This document shows, one piece after another, positions 23,397-35,760 of a stretch of 64,000 nt of DNA. The position numbers and the translations under genes are program-made. A model generated the notes under the pieces. The model was given only the letters and a program-made list of their open reading frames with translations, ran no database searches and had not been told where the DNA came from. Each line of letters starts with the position of its first letter. Position 1 is the stretch's first letter. This stretch comes from Carallia brachiata (lineage: Eukaryota; Streptophyta; Magnoliopsida; Malpighiales; Rhizophoraceae): positions 3,192,455 through 3,256,454 of the forward strand of contig JADCRB010000013.1 in NCBI GenBank assembly GCA_021464245.1, given 5' to 3'.

Positions 23397-25050
23397 GAAA
23401 ATTAAATTGAATTAAATTAAATTTTTCATTAATTGAATTAATTTATAATTAGTTAATCAAATGGAATAATAATTAAAATCTTTAATTAAGTTTCGGTTTT
23501 TAATAAAAATCATCATAATTAGTTTAACCGAACTGAAATATTAAAAAAAATATATATATTATTTTTGTAATCATAAAAAAATATTATATAAATATATTAA
23601 TAAATAAATATTATTAAAATATTATTATATTTTAGAGTTAATTATTAAAAATATCACAATTTTTATGTAAATTAATAAATTTTTAATACTTTAAAAAATT
23701 TATAATTTAGGCTTAGTAAAAAAAAATTTTCAACAAATATACTATGATATTGAGCAACTACGTCCAAACTGGTAACATGTCAGGTTGAGCTAGCCCTATC
23801 TTGCGGACATGTAACTCAAATGTGCGGGCTTTATAGACCTAGAAGCCGGACCAACGTCAATAACCACTTTTATATTTTCAAAGAAAAAGAGGTTCAAAAA
23901 AATACTTGAATGTAATTATTTAGATTTAATGTGTAATTATTTTTATTTACAAGTGTAACTAAATATAAGAAAAAAATAGTATGTTTTTTATTCTCGTAAT
24001 TATTTGTACTTGTCATCCGATTAGTTATATATTAAATCCGACCGGTTGCGTTCAAACACTTTTTTAGGTCTCCTTTTGTCCATAGCTCAAATTTTTTCCA
24101 ATATCAATATGGTTAAATTAATTTTATCAACTAAATAAATTTTAAAAATTAAGTTAAATGAATTTTTTTATTTTGGGTTAAGTTAAATATAGGCCTAGTC
24201 CTTCTACGTTTTTCTCACCAAGTCTTCTTCCAATTCATCTGTGTATCTTTTTTAACAATTTCAATAATTTTTGTAATTTATTTATTTTTTAAATAATTTA
24301 TTTTTAATTTTTTAATTTATTTGTTTGATAAAATTAATTTCACCATATTAATATTGATTTGTGCTCTTTAGATTCTTGAAGCCCGAACATCAGGTCCAGC
24401 TTATGTGGATCCTATGTGTAGTTGGTTTATATTACATGTCAGTAACAGAGTCAGTTCAACGTGATATGTCACTAACTTGGATGGAGTTGTTCGACGGTGT
24501 GATATCTTTGTCAAGAAAATCTACGGGAAGTCTAAATTGTGAATAATTAAAAGTGACGATATATTTATTAATTTATGTAAAAATTATAATATTTTTTTAG
24601 TGATTTATCTTTTTTTATATAATGATAATTATAATTTTTTATAATATAATATATATCAAATTTTTGTTTTATATTTAGATTATAATTTTAATTTTTTTGT
24701 CAAATTTAATTAATCGATCAATTAAGTGAAATTGAATTAAAGTTTTCAGTTAATCAAAATTTCAGTTCATAAATTATTTTTAATTTTATTTAATAAAAAT
24801 TTTAATTTATAAACAATTATAATAATTTTATTTAATTAACTGAACTGTAAACGACTAAACTAACAAGTTTCCTACGCATTGTTAAGTGGAATTTTGGTTT
24901 TCTGGGTGTCCATTTTGTTCATTGGATACCGTGAATAAAAAACTCTTGTTGTTAAAAAAAAAAAAAAAACCTTTTACGTTTTATTTATGCCGAATCAAAA
25001 AGGAATCAAAACATAATCAATCTAACATTCAAGAACTCATGCTCCATAAC
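23397..25050. other. AT-rich intergenic DNA
   Basis: Mostly A/T with short inverted stretches. Open frames such as the one over 24361-24546 have no recognisable domain. A poly-A run is at about 24954-24969. No gene supported. Confidence 0.6.
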
Positions 25051-25055
25051 ATTTT

Positions 25056-26389
25056 CAGGACTAAATTCAATAAACAAACCTCTGAAGTCTTTCTGGAACA
25101 CCGAAGAAAGGTGCTCTCTGATCTCTCTCTTCAAAAAGATTATTACATTTGATGGAAAGAAGCTAATCCGTCGTAAGCTAATTAATCACTCTTTTAATCA
25201 TAAACTGCAATGCAGAAAAAATGGGTTGACGAGAAATCAGGGCATGATTGCTTCCTGCTGTACGCTAGATCCTTGCTCATTGCTCATGCCAATTATCCCA
25301 GATTCTCGCACGCTTCTGTGGGCATTGATCCCGGATATTTGGACAATGATGCCAGATCAGTTGCTCTCGGCGGCGATCCTAAATATTGGAGCTGGAAATA
25401 TTTCAAGGAAACCAGGTTAGCAACTGCTCTAAATATATAATTATAAGTTTATTATTTTATTGACTGGATTTGAATAAAATTTTGCCACCTAATCGTTAAA
25501 AAATTTTTTTTGTCTTTATCGTGTAAGCATTAAATGTTGCATGGACTTGTGTAACTTTTGCAATATAAGCATAAAATGTTAAATGAGATAAATGAATTTC
25601 ATTAAATCAGTTGCCAATTTATTAATTAACAATGATCTAATGCTACTGACTCATCTAATTTTTTTATTAGGTAATTTTTTTCAGTTTCTGATCTAAATTT
25701 AGACTCTCTAATAACTACTAACCTAATAATAAACTTTTCAGATAAAAAATTGTAGTAGGAATTTCATTTGGTTCTCTCATAACATCATGAAATTTCATGG
25801 ATTAAGCTATCCAATATTACTGGTATAGCTTAATGACTTGAGGTGAGATTTGAAAGTAGCTGCCGATAAAATCTGTCTTCCAACCTAGAACTCACATGTA
25901 CATACTTAAGTATCCATCCCCAATTCAACAAGACGAAAAAATGATATTGACCCATAACCATTCTAGTTCACATCTTTGCCTATCTTGTTAATTTATTTCC
26001 AGTGACGAAAACATAGAAGTCGCCAGATTGCGAACTGTTTGCTGGCTGGAGATAAGAGGAGCATTCAGCATTACGGATGTCCCACCAGGAATTGAGTACG
26101 AAGTGTTGTACGTGATGAAGTTGACAAGGGGAGCAGAAGGGTGGGAATTTCCCATCACGCTCTGCCTGTCACAACCGGGCGGAGAAGAACATAGACGCCA
26201 GATCACTCTCCTCGAAAGCCGAGAGGGGAATGGCTAGAGATCATTGTGGGCAGCTTCACGAGGAAGGATGAAGAGACTACTGGACATGTTTCCTTCCAGT
26301 TTTTGCAGAAAGATGGGCACTGGAAGCTTGGTCTAGTTGTTAAAGGTGTTATCATTAGGCCAAAACATCCAGGTCTATCGGAATTTTGA
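25056..26389 (+). pseudogene. PP2-2: phloem protein 2-like copy, 5-prime incomplete and frameshifted
   Basis: An exon-2-like remnant ends at 25110 (TSEVFLEHRRK before a GT donor). Exon 3 is 25216-25415 and exon 4 is 26003-26389. Exon 3 is longer than in the other copies: between YARSLLIAHA and KYWSWKYFKET it has about 27 extra residues. Exon 4 has the PP2 core TVCWLEIRG, GIEYEVLYVMKL and GAEGWEFPI. Near 26215 one base is missing compared with the sister copies (GAAAGCCGAGAG against GAAAAACCAAGAG), so the frame stops at 26237; restoring the register carries the similarity on to HWKLGLVVKGVIIRPKH and a stop at 26387-26389. No exon 1 was found. Diverged from PP2-1/3/4 more than they are from one another. 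Confidence 0.75.
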
Positions 26390-27618
26390 TTTGCTTCGGC
26401 CTGGATTAGTTGAAAATCAACACGAGATATTTTGGCTATTTCTAGATGATGCAGAAGCCGCCATAAAAATTCTATCGACATGTTTGAGTGGACATTGTGC
26501 TTTTCTTTGTTTTCCTCAAATCGACCTATGAAGGCTACGTTTGGTATGAGTTGTATTGGCAGTCAAGAAACATTGTATGTAACGAAGAGACTCTCTGTGA
26601 GTTGTGCCTTGATGTGTGCGAAGAGTGTTAATAAAAGTTGAGTGGTTTCGTGAGTAAGAAATTAAGGAGAGGAAGTCAGAGTGTGCTATAGTGTGGAACA
26701 AATAAATTGTTGTATATTTGTTACATAATTACTGCATGTGTGATTAGAAATTTTAAACTAGTCCCACCATAAGTCAATCTTTTATTAAATAATTTGGTAC
26801 CAAAACTCGTAACTTCTGATTTGAGATTGGATTCATCAAAGAATTTGTGAGATAACTCTATTCACATACAATTTGGGACGTCCTATGTTTGTTCGTACAT
26901 TAACTGCCCTCTTGGTTTTGTTGTCTCCATTTCTAGCTTGTATACTAGCTATGGAGATTTAGTATCTAAAATGGGGAAAGAAGATTTTTGGCTTTGTTTT
27001 GTTTACGTGAGATTGATTGGGAGGAGAACTTCGAAATTTTTCTCTTTGACTAAGTGAAAAACAATCCTTCTAGGATTGGAAGGAAACTTGAAGGATTTGA
27101 GAGAATAATATACAAAATAACTAATGTACTCATCTTAATAATAAAAAATTGTGTAATTTTTTACTTTTTCCCAAATGTTGAAAAAAAAAGTTGTAACTTG
27201 CAATTTTGTCGAGGAGAAGAAAGATTGAAAAATTTTCCTTCCTTTCATTTTTAATTCTTTTGATATATTTTTTTTCTCATTTTTTCTCCCTTCACTTTTT
27301 TTTTTTCCCAAATGTAAGTGTAGCCACAAGAAAAAAAAAGTAGCAGTCAATAAATTTTCCCTAATTTTTAAAATTAGCAACTGGAAAGAAAAATGCAAAG
27401 GGGCAGTAATTCTCCCCCTTCAAGAGCGTCCCAAGTCAGTTGTGTATCGTACTATATCATGTTGACATGTCACTGATGATGTTTTTTTTTTTTTGTTTTA
27501 ATTTTTAAGTTAGACTACGGAATAAGAATATAATTGATAAAATTCAACTAAAAGATCATCCAATTTTACGCTAGATCCTTGCTCATTTCTTGGGTTGCTG
27601 ATCCAACTAAATTGGTAG
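26390..27618. other. Intergenic, low-complexity
   Basis: No gene. 27270-27480 is related to 33700-33900 (CCCAAATG, GCAACTG-AAAGAAAAAT, TGTTGACATGTCACT), a dispersed repeat. At about 27567-27604 a short piece (TACGCTAGATCCTTGCTCAT) duplicates part of PP2 exon 3 out of context. Confidence 0.55.
27567..27604 (+). other. Displaced PP2 exon-3 fragment
   Basis: About 38 bp, from TTTTACGCTAGATCC to GTTGCTGATCCAA, match the interior of PP2-1 exon 3 (about 2528-2568) but lie upstream of PP2-3 exon 1, out of order. Directly after it the normal PP2 upstream flank begins. Exon 3 is otherwise missing from PP2-3, so the fragment is probably a by-product of the rearrangement that removed it. Confidence 0.6.
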
Positions 27619-27804
27619 AATTCTTGAATTCTCCCTCGCTCTCCTCTTTTTCTCTTTCACTCTCTCCTTCCGTTTAAGTAGCTTTTCTGCTAGAAAATAT
27701 TAAAAAAAAAAAAATTCCAGAAAACCTCAAAACTATCAGAACCCACCAACTTGATCAGCAAAAACAGCACTGTGAACATTGAGCTTCAACGGAGAGACCC
27801 AATA

Positions 27805-29936
27805 ATGCTTCTCAAAGCTTTTCCTGCTTTAGGAGAGGTATAGTCCTCCAAAGTAATTTAATTCAGCTAAACTGCAATTTCCTTTTCTTTCTTTCTTTTG
27901 GTGAATATGGATCAATTCTTTTAGATAAGCAGTGATTTGATTCTTCTTTTTCCTGCGGCTTTTTGGTATAGACACACACACACACAATTGCGAGCATAAT
28001 CTTCTTTTATCATATGTTTCTATAATGCTTTCTTTGTTTAAGGGGGTGGGTACGAGGATGTGGGGTTTTGGGTTTATGATTAGAGCTACCCAAAAATAGC
28101 ATTTAATTTTTCTTAGAATTCATAAATACCAAATGTAAATGAAAGTGGGTCTAAGTAGAAGTGGCGATGGGAGGCTGAGGTGTCCTGGATATCCAAGTCA
28201 TTGAGTCGTGATCACTAGAGTTTCAAGTTCATCAAATTGTAAGTTTATCAAATTTCGGTTACATTGGGTTTGTGGTTCTTGTATTAGCTTGCGGGTATTT
28301 GGGATTTTGAGTTTATGTTATTCAGATTTTGGAATATTCATGTTAATTAGGTTTTGAGCCATTCTGAGGTGCGAATTTATCTGGGTTTTGTGTTATTTCA
28401 GTTATGGGTGTTTTAGGTTATGGGTTACGGGTTACTGATTTTTCACTGGTTTCTCATTTTTCACTGTAATGTGGTTACCTTGAATTGGGTATATGACTTT
28501 AAGTTTGATTATTATTCAAGTTGAGTCAGCTTTTACATCTCTTGATCTGTCTCTTAAAACAATTATAGAAATACTTTACCAAATAAGCTCATTGGATATA
28601 TTCTTGTTTCTTAATTAATTTGCAGTGACGAAAACATTGAAGTAGCCAAATTGATAACTGTTTGTTGGCTGGAAATAAAAGGAACATTCAGTATTACAGA
28701 GATCCCACGAGGAATCGAGTATAAAATATTGTATGTGGTGAAGTTGACAAAGGGAGCAGAAGGGTGGAATTTCCTGTCAGGCTTAGCCTGTATCTCCTCG
28801 GTGCAGAGGTCTATCGACGTCAAGTAACCCTCCTGGAAAAACCAAGAGGAGAATGGCTAGAGCTCTGTGTAGGCAACTTCACAAGGAGGGATGAGGAGAC
28901 AGGTAGGGCTGCAAACGAGCCGAGCCGAGCCGAGTTTGGCCAGGCTCGGGTGTCGGCTCGTTTATTAAACGAGCCTAAAAATGAGGTTCGGTATCAGTAT
29001 CGTTTACGAACGAGCCGAGTCTCGAGCCGAGCCTGCTGTTATCGAACCGAGCTTTCGAGTTTTTAACGAACTGTATCATTTAACCAATAAAGTAATTAAA
29101 ATTAAAAAGTTTTATTATTATATATAAAATAAAAGGATAAAAACTATTTATTTAAATAAAATTAAATAATTAAAAATAAATGTTCAATTTTAATGTATAA
29201 ATATAAATATATGTAATATATAATTTTGAAAATGGGTTTAATGAAATTATTTTTATAACATAATAAATGAGTTTTTTTTAATTATTATGCAGATAAATTC
29301 TTAAACGAACTATTTATGAGTTTAATTAAACTTATCTTTACTTATACTCAGTTTATTTATTAAATGAGTTTTGAATTTAAACTGATGTATCACTTGTTTA
29401 GTTTTAGTCAAATTTTTACCAGATTAAGTCACCAAACTTTTAGCGAAATTATTGACTTACTTACAGTCTAATCACGTATAAATTTTGTTCAAATAACTAT
29501 ATATGAAATAACATATATAACCCTAAATTGGTAACTATTTATACTAAAAGTTAAATAATACAATTAAGTGTTATTAATACATTAAATAAGTTTATAACGA
29601 TATATATTAAACGAATTACTAATGATATATTTTTCGAACTCTAAACGAGATTTAAACGAGCTGTTCACGAGTTTGAACTGAGCCGAGTCTACTCCTATTC
29701 AGTCTCGGCTCGTTTATTAAACGAGCTTTACTTTTAGGCTCATATATCGCTCGTTTAGTAAATGAACGAGCTCGAATCGAGCTCTTACCGAGTCGAACCA
29801 CCGAGTTTTTAACGAACGTATCGGCTCGTTTGCAGCCCTAGAGACAGACCATGTTTCCTTTGAGTTTTGCCAGCTTGATGGACACTGGAAACTTGGGCTC
29901 ATTGTTAAAGGTGTCATCCTTAGGCCAAAACATTGA
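27805..29936 (+). pseudogene. PP2-3: phloem protein 2-like pseudogene, exons 2-3 lost
   Basis: Exon 1 is 27805-27837, identical in peptide to PP2-1 (MLLKAFPALGE). Intron 1 then jumps at about 27970 into the CA repeat of intron 3, removing what corresponds to about 1767-2637 of PP2-1, including exons 2 and 3. Exon 4 starts at 28626 after TTTGCAG. It has one G missing in GGGTGG (about 28765) and is split by a 937-bp MITE at 28904-29840. The remaining core (KLITVCWLEIKG, then RLSLYLLGAEVY in the shifted frame) and the terminal HWKLGLIVKGVILRPKH, stop 29934-29936, are easily recognised. Intron 3 and both flanks are very close to PP2-1, so this is a recent duplicate. It cannot encode a PP2 protein. 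Confidence 0.9.
28904..29840. mobile_element. hAT-type MITE inserted in PP2-3 exon 4
   Basis: 937 bp with perfect 20-bp terminal inverted repeats TAGGGCTGCAAACGAGCCGA, flanked by an 8-bp duplication GAGACAGG/GAGACAGA (28896-28903, 29841-29848). GAGCCGAGC and GGCTCGTTTATTAAACGAGC motifs are concentrated near both ends; the middle is AT-rich. No transposase frame. The uninterrupted target is visible in PP2-1 and PP2-4 exon 4. Confidence 0.9.
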
Positions 29937-30059
29937 AACTGATCGAACTTGGATTGTAAAATTTTCTTGCTCTAGGACTTGGATTTCAGGGAACAAATGT
30001 ACAAGGTCACTCATAGAATACGTATTTAAGTTGGGAGTTCCGATAGCTTCATAACGTAG

Positions 30060-30995
30060 ATATTGACTTTTAGCTTTTATTAAACTGTCAAATAATATCT
30101 ATAAATTTTGAATATTAAATTTTAACTTAGATTACATTCAAATATATAGATTTTCATAATTAATTGATTGTTAGCATCTAATTAGAATCGCATTTGGAAT
30201 TCTGTAATTACGCAATTCTCTAACAATTACAAACATAAATTTCAAATTCATAATCAATAATTACACAATTATAAAGAAAAGGGGTAAAGTAAAATAAAAG
30301 TGCAAGGTTTAAAGATGATTTCCATGTTATTCACTTCTTTTTGTAAGTCAAGCAAACACAGGTTTCAAGCCTCGCAAAATCAGTTTACCATTGTTTAAAT
30401 TTTAACCGAGTCTCTTACTTAAAAATTTCTCTCTCACATTTGGTATATTTGGTATTAAGTTGGCTTGTCTTCTCTAAAATAAGTCAATTAAAAACTTGTC
30501 GGCTTTTAAACAAAATGTAAAACCCAATAAGAAGAAAAGCTCGAGCTTAGGAGTATTTTGCCATATTTCTTTGATATTTTTTTTGCAAAAAATTTTCGCT
30601 GAATTTTGCCAAAGAATTGCAAGTCTAGGAAAAAACTACTAGAGCAAAAACTAAAATAAAAAAAAAAAAAAAAGGAAAAAAAGAGTTTCTCAAAAAATTT
30701 ATCTCCAGAACATTTCCTAAACGTGTACATGAGGGCACCGTCAAAGAAGTTTCCTTGATCCAAAGTCAGACAAATGTTTTCAGAATCTAGTAAGAAGGCT
30801 TCAGGGAGACGTGGGTTCCATCACCATCACCTTGAATTTTTCAAGTGCTTAGTTCTCACCAGTCACCAACAACTTGTACTTAACGCCCATGTTCCAAGCA
30901 ATAATGGATAGGTGCAACATTAAAATAAGAGTACAAAACCGAGTCTCATGATTGTGGTTTGCTTTTTTATCCGATGTGCCCGAAGGGACATGATT
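30060..30995. repeat. PP2-flanking repeat block, copy 3 (left part)
   Basis: Same block as 3615-4603 in the same position relative to its PP2 copy. No gene. Confidence 0.75.
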
Positions 30996-31004
30996 GTGGT
31001 TTAC

Positions 31005-31488
31005 AGGGATACGTAATTATTTAATTCTAAATTTTTATATTTTTTTATTTAAGTTTTAAATTTTATTTAAATTTTATTTCAATTGTAACCTTTTAATTTT
31101 ATTTTAAAACAGTCTTTCAGTTAATTAATTAATCAGTTAAAAATTAAGTTTGATCAATAAAAATTATTTTAAAAAGATAAAATATATTATTTAAATATTT
31201 TTTCTTAAGAAATACGCTTAAACAGTAACGTATGAGTTAGGATTTTGGGTTTTTTATTTTTTCTGTTTTTTTAATTATATAATATATTTATATTAACTGG
31301 TGAATTTAAATAGTATATTTTACCTTTTAAAATAATTTTCGTTAGTCAAATTTAATTTTTAACAGATTGACTAACAGGATGACTGATTTAGAGTACAATC
31401 AAAAGTTTAGACTAAAATAAAATTTTAAAAAAGTTTACAACTTAAATATAAAAATATAAAAATTTAGAATTAAAAAATTATATATCTC
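31005..31488. mobile_element. MULE-type MITE, family A, copy 3
   Basis: 484 bp flanked by a perfect 9-bp repeat GTGGTTTAC (30996-31004, 31489-31497). The ends are degraded inverted repeats (GATACGTAATTATTTAATTC against the inverted right end GATATATAATTTTTTAATTC). Internal motifs such as ATTTTTAACAGATTGACTAAC match the other family A copies. Confidence 0.75.
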
Positions 31489-31497
31489 GTGGTTTAC

Positions 31498-32071
31498 ATG
31501 ACCACAAACTAGATAAAAAAAAATAAGATATTTGTAAGAGAGAAAACTTTTTTAATTTTACAAAAATAACTTGAAAATAATAATAAAAAAATATGTAATA
31601 TTAAATAATAAAATAATATAAAATATTAAATAATTAAAATTATAAAAAAATTAATAAATTACTAAATATTATTAAATATCATTACTAATTTAGCTCTTTG
31701 CATAATCATGTTGTTTGTGGCCCATGGGCTCGCACGTAATTGTCTCCAGGAGACAACCTTACCTTGTCCACAGAGCAAAGAGTTATTATTATTATTATTA
31801 TTTTGCATAGATTCCATTTGTGACGTAAGGACCAGTAGCCAAGACGCTTTCATTACGATTGGTTGGCTGCCTTTCTTGACTCTTTCGTGCAACCATTTTG
31901 TTTTGCTCACCGACAATGACACACGTAACCCTTTTCTTTTCTTTTTATTTAATTGATTCCAAATAAAATTTGGGACTAAAATATTCAGTTGTGAAGATTA
32001 TCTCAATTATAATTGAATCACAACGTATTGATTTTTTAAGTCAAACACCATTACTCGATAACTAATGAAAG
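31498..32071. repeat. PP2-flanking repeat block, copy 3 (right part)
   Basis: Continues the flank (CATGACCACAAACTAGAT, GTGACGTAAGGACCAG, TTGGTTGGCTGCCTTTCTTG) up to the hAT insertion; the block resumes at 32755 (GCCTTTTAAGACAATGGGTG). Confidence 0.7.
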
Positions 32072-32746
32072 TATAGTTTTAAAAACTGGACTGGACCGGC
32101 TGATCGGATCGAAAAATTGGTAAACTGGAGGTCGGACCAATCCGATTTTCTGATAAAATCGGAATAGGAAATGAACCGCTCAAAAACTGGTGAACCGGCC
32201 GGTCGGACCGAAAAACCGGTGAACCGGCCGGTCGGACTGAAAACTCGGTGAACCCAAAACCGGTGAACCGGCCGGTCGGACCGGTAAACCAGTAACCAGG
32301 TCATCTGGATCAAAACGACGTCGTTTTATTTATTTTTTTGGATTAAAAATGAGAATAAATAACACTTATTTATATTAATAAAAAATATAATATTTTTAGA
32401 TTATATATTGATTTTATGATATTTATTTTTAGATATGAATATTTGATTAATAGCTTTATAATATTTTATTTTTGATATTTATACTTTATTAATTTATTTA
32501 ATTAAAATATTATCATAAATATCTTATATTTTAATTTTATTTTAAATTTAAGTAGACTCATATTCTATTTTTTATGATTATACTTATTATTTGTTATTAA
32601 AAAATGAAAAATTATAAATATTAATTATTATTTTATCAAATCAGAATTGACTCGCCGGTTCAATCGTCAGTTTTCCAGTTGAACTGTTAAATCACTAATT
32701 CAGTCTTCTCACTAATTTAATAATCGGTTCAATTTTTAAAACTATG
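32072..32746. mobile_element. hAT-type MITE (CCGGCCGGT-rich)
   Basis: 675 bp with inverted ends ATAGTTTTAAAAA and an 8-bp duplication AATGAAAG/AATGAGAG (32064-32071, 32747-32754). The empty target is present in the sister blocks (about 6320 and 10250). The first 240 bp contain multiple GTGAACCGGCCGGTCGGACC-type repeats. Same broad family as 809-1442. No coding capacity. Confidence 0.85.
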
Positions 32747-34679
32747 AATGAGAGGCCTTTTAAGACAATGGGTGCCTTTTGCATCTTTCAAATTGGATTA
32801 GCCTGCGATGCTCAAAAGGACTTTGACATAATGGTTGTACTAATTGCTTTTTATGTCAAGTGCTATAATCACAATCCTTGACATAATGGTTGTTAACATT
32901 ACATCAGCTGTGCAGCCAGCCCTTGAAGGCAGAATTTTTTTAAAGAGTAAAATTAGTTTGCCAATGGTGAATGAGCTTTGAGAAGATCAAAGATTGTAAT
33001 GGGAGGATAGAAAAATAATTATATATTTTTCTAAATTTTAAAAAAACGTAAAAGGAAGAAATAATTTTAAAAAAATATACGAAAATAAAAAAATAATTAT
33101 ATATTTTTCAAATTTCAAAAAAAGCTAAAAGAAATTTTGTTTTCTAAAAACAAAAAAAAAAAATTAGAATTTCGGTTTCTAAAAAAAAAAATTTAAATTT
33201 TTTTTAAAAAAATTCTGAATTTGGTTTTAGAGAAAAAATTGAATTTTTTTTGTTTTTAAAAACCAAAATTTTTATTTTTTATTTTTTTTAGAAAAAAATT
33301 TTGAATTTTTCAAATAAAAAAAGAAAACTATTACACTTAGCACTCATTCTTTTTTTTTTTTTTTGGTTTACTTAGCACTCATTTTTTGACATCACAGATG
33401 ACAGATGACGTGACAAATTTAGTTTGAGGTAGCATGTCACGTGACCAAGTTAACATGAAGTTAACGGCAAAAGATAATTTTCAGCTACAAAATTAATGTT
33501 GATGGTGAAATTCAACAGAAAAACTAAAGTGAGTAAAAAGCAAAAAAAAAAAAAAAAATATAACATGTAAGGTAGATTTTTGTTTTATACTTTTATTTTT
33601 CTATACAAGGAAAAAAAAAAAACAAGTTGTAATTTTCGTTCATATACCTCTATATCCGAAAACAGGGAAAACAAGGATTGATAAGTTATCCTTTCATTTT
33701 TTATTCTAATGATTTTTTTCTCTGTTTTTTTTTTCTATAGCCCTTTTTTGCCCAAATGCAATAGCAACGAGAAAAAAATGCTAAAGAGCAAATAATTTTT
33801 TAAAATCGGCAACTGAAAAGAAAAATAAAAAGGGACGTCCAAGGGTCTCGTGTCAGATTCCCTCCTAGATCACGTTGACGTGTCACTAATGACTAATGAT
33901 TTTAGAAGTATGAGTTTGAATACTGAATCTAATTAAAAAAATAAAAGAACTAATTATGTAATAATAGTAAGAATAAATTTAATTTATAAAAATAATAAAA
34001 AATTATATTTTTAAAATTAAATTTTAAACATAATTAGTGTTATCTTAATTTTATTTAATATTAGTTTAAATTTTCATTAAATTTGAAAAGATTTTTTTGC
34101 TAAAAAACCTTTCTATTCTCTATAATTCTTCTATAATTATTGTTTGTATTTCCTAATTTTCCCTCGAATACTAGGACGTGCTGTGCCACAGACGTGCCTG
34201 GTAGGAGCTACGCGAAAAAGGCGCTTTTCCTTCTTTTTTTTTTTTTGAAGGTATATGAAATTCAATAAAGCGGTGAAAATTTACAATAAGTTTTATTCAA
34301 TCTACAGCTATAGCAGTGGAATCGGATTGTCTCATGACAGTTAAACAGGCTATCTAATGGAGTTGCCAATACTATTTCTATGTTTGTTTTGTCTGGCGAG
34401 GGAGAGGTTTTTGGGCAGAAGGATGCTATATTGTTGTCCCCTTTCTTATTGCAAATGATGTGAACAGTATTTGCTATGCTATGATATTATTTCTGTTTCT
34501 CCAAAAAAAAAACCAACTACAACAAGAGATTGTTATAAATTATACAATAATTATTTCAGACTTACATTGTATTATTACAATTTTTATCAACTTTATTACA
34601 AATCTTATACTTCCAACCAAAAATATTGAAAAAATAGTCGGACTCTCCACCACATGTTTGTCTCCTGTTTAAACCAATA

Positions 34680-35155
34680 TTTTCAAAATTGGATTGGACT
34701 GCTTGATTCTAACTGGTGACTGGTTAAATTTCTGATCCAATTCATGGCCGAGTTTACGGCAGTTTGCAAACGATTCAAGCTCTGTCAAATCGGCTAAAAT
34801 TGATCAAAATCGATAAAATATCAGATCAATTTGACCGGTCAAATCAGATCAATAAAAATTAAAAATTAAAATTTAACCCTAAATTTTATTTAAATTATAA
34901 TTTAAGCCTCAAAAGTTAATTATAAAATTTAATTTAATCGTAAATTTTATTTAAACTTTCAATTTAGTCCTAACAACTAAAAATTAATATTCAATCACAA
35001 TCTATAAAAATTATATTTTTTAAATTAATTTTATAAATATATTTTATTATTAAATACTAATTCTATAGTTTAATTATTAATTAAATTAATTTATCCATTT
35101 AAATCTTAAACTTTTAACTTTTTTAAAATTAATAATCAATTCAATTTTAACAACT
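34680..35155. mobile_element. Degraded hAT-type MITE, relative of 809-1442
   Basis: The left end (ATTTTCAAAATTGGATTGGA) and the inverted right end (GTTGTTAAAATTGAATTG) form an imperfect inverted repeat. The interior (TTTAGTCCTAACAACTAAAA, AATTAATTTTATAAATATAT) matches 1010-1200. Target duplication is not clear, so the limits are approximate. Confidence 0.5.
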
Positions 35156-35336
35156 TCGGTGAAAAGGCTCCATGCAGCCTACCTTTTCTGTAGAAGTTTG
35201 CAGTCAATATAATTTCGGAACGCGCCAATTGACACCTTCCTGCAGATCTAATAAAAAAATAATACTTTATTATTTTTAATATCAAAAAATTATAAAAATA
35301 TTATTTTTGTCTTTTATTTTAAAAAGAAATAAATGT

Positions 35337-35760
35337 CAATTTTGACCCACCACGTTTTACTTTATTTTAAATTTCACCCACAACGTTTTATTTAGTTAAA
35401 TTTGGTCCATAACGTTACGTCCGTTAGTTTAATTTGGTCCTTCCGTCCATAACGCCGTTAACTCTGCTGACGTGGCATGACGAAGTTTGACACGTTAGCA
35501 ATTTTTCCACGTCAGCATGCCACGTCAACATCTGTTGCTGACGTGGTATAGGTATAAAGGCTAATTTGACTCACAATGTTTCAGCTTATTTTAAATTTCA
35601 CCCATAACGTTTTTTTATGGTTAAAATTGGCCCATAACGTTATATCTTTTAGTCTAATTTAATCTTTTCGTACATAACGTCGTTAACTCAGCAAATATGA
35701 TGCGACGGAGTATTACACATCAAAAACTTTCGTCTATATCAACATGTCACGTTTGCAGTA
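35337..35760. repeat. Two-unit ACGTT/ACGTGG dispersed repeat
   Basis: Two diverged units of roughly 230 bp, each containing TTTTAAATTTCACCCA, ACGTT at intervals, and a CGTTAACTC-GC motif. Inverted copies of GCTGACGTGGCA and TGCCACGTCA within the first unit could form a hairpin. No coding capacity. Confidence 0.6.

Noticed and set aside
24361..24546. 61-codon frame with mixed composition
   Set aside because: No ATG at a supported position, no motif, no paralogue in the window.
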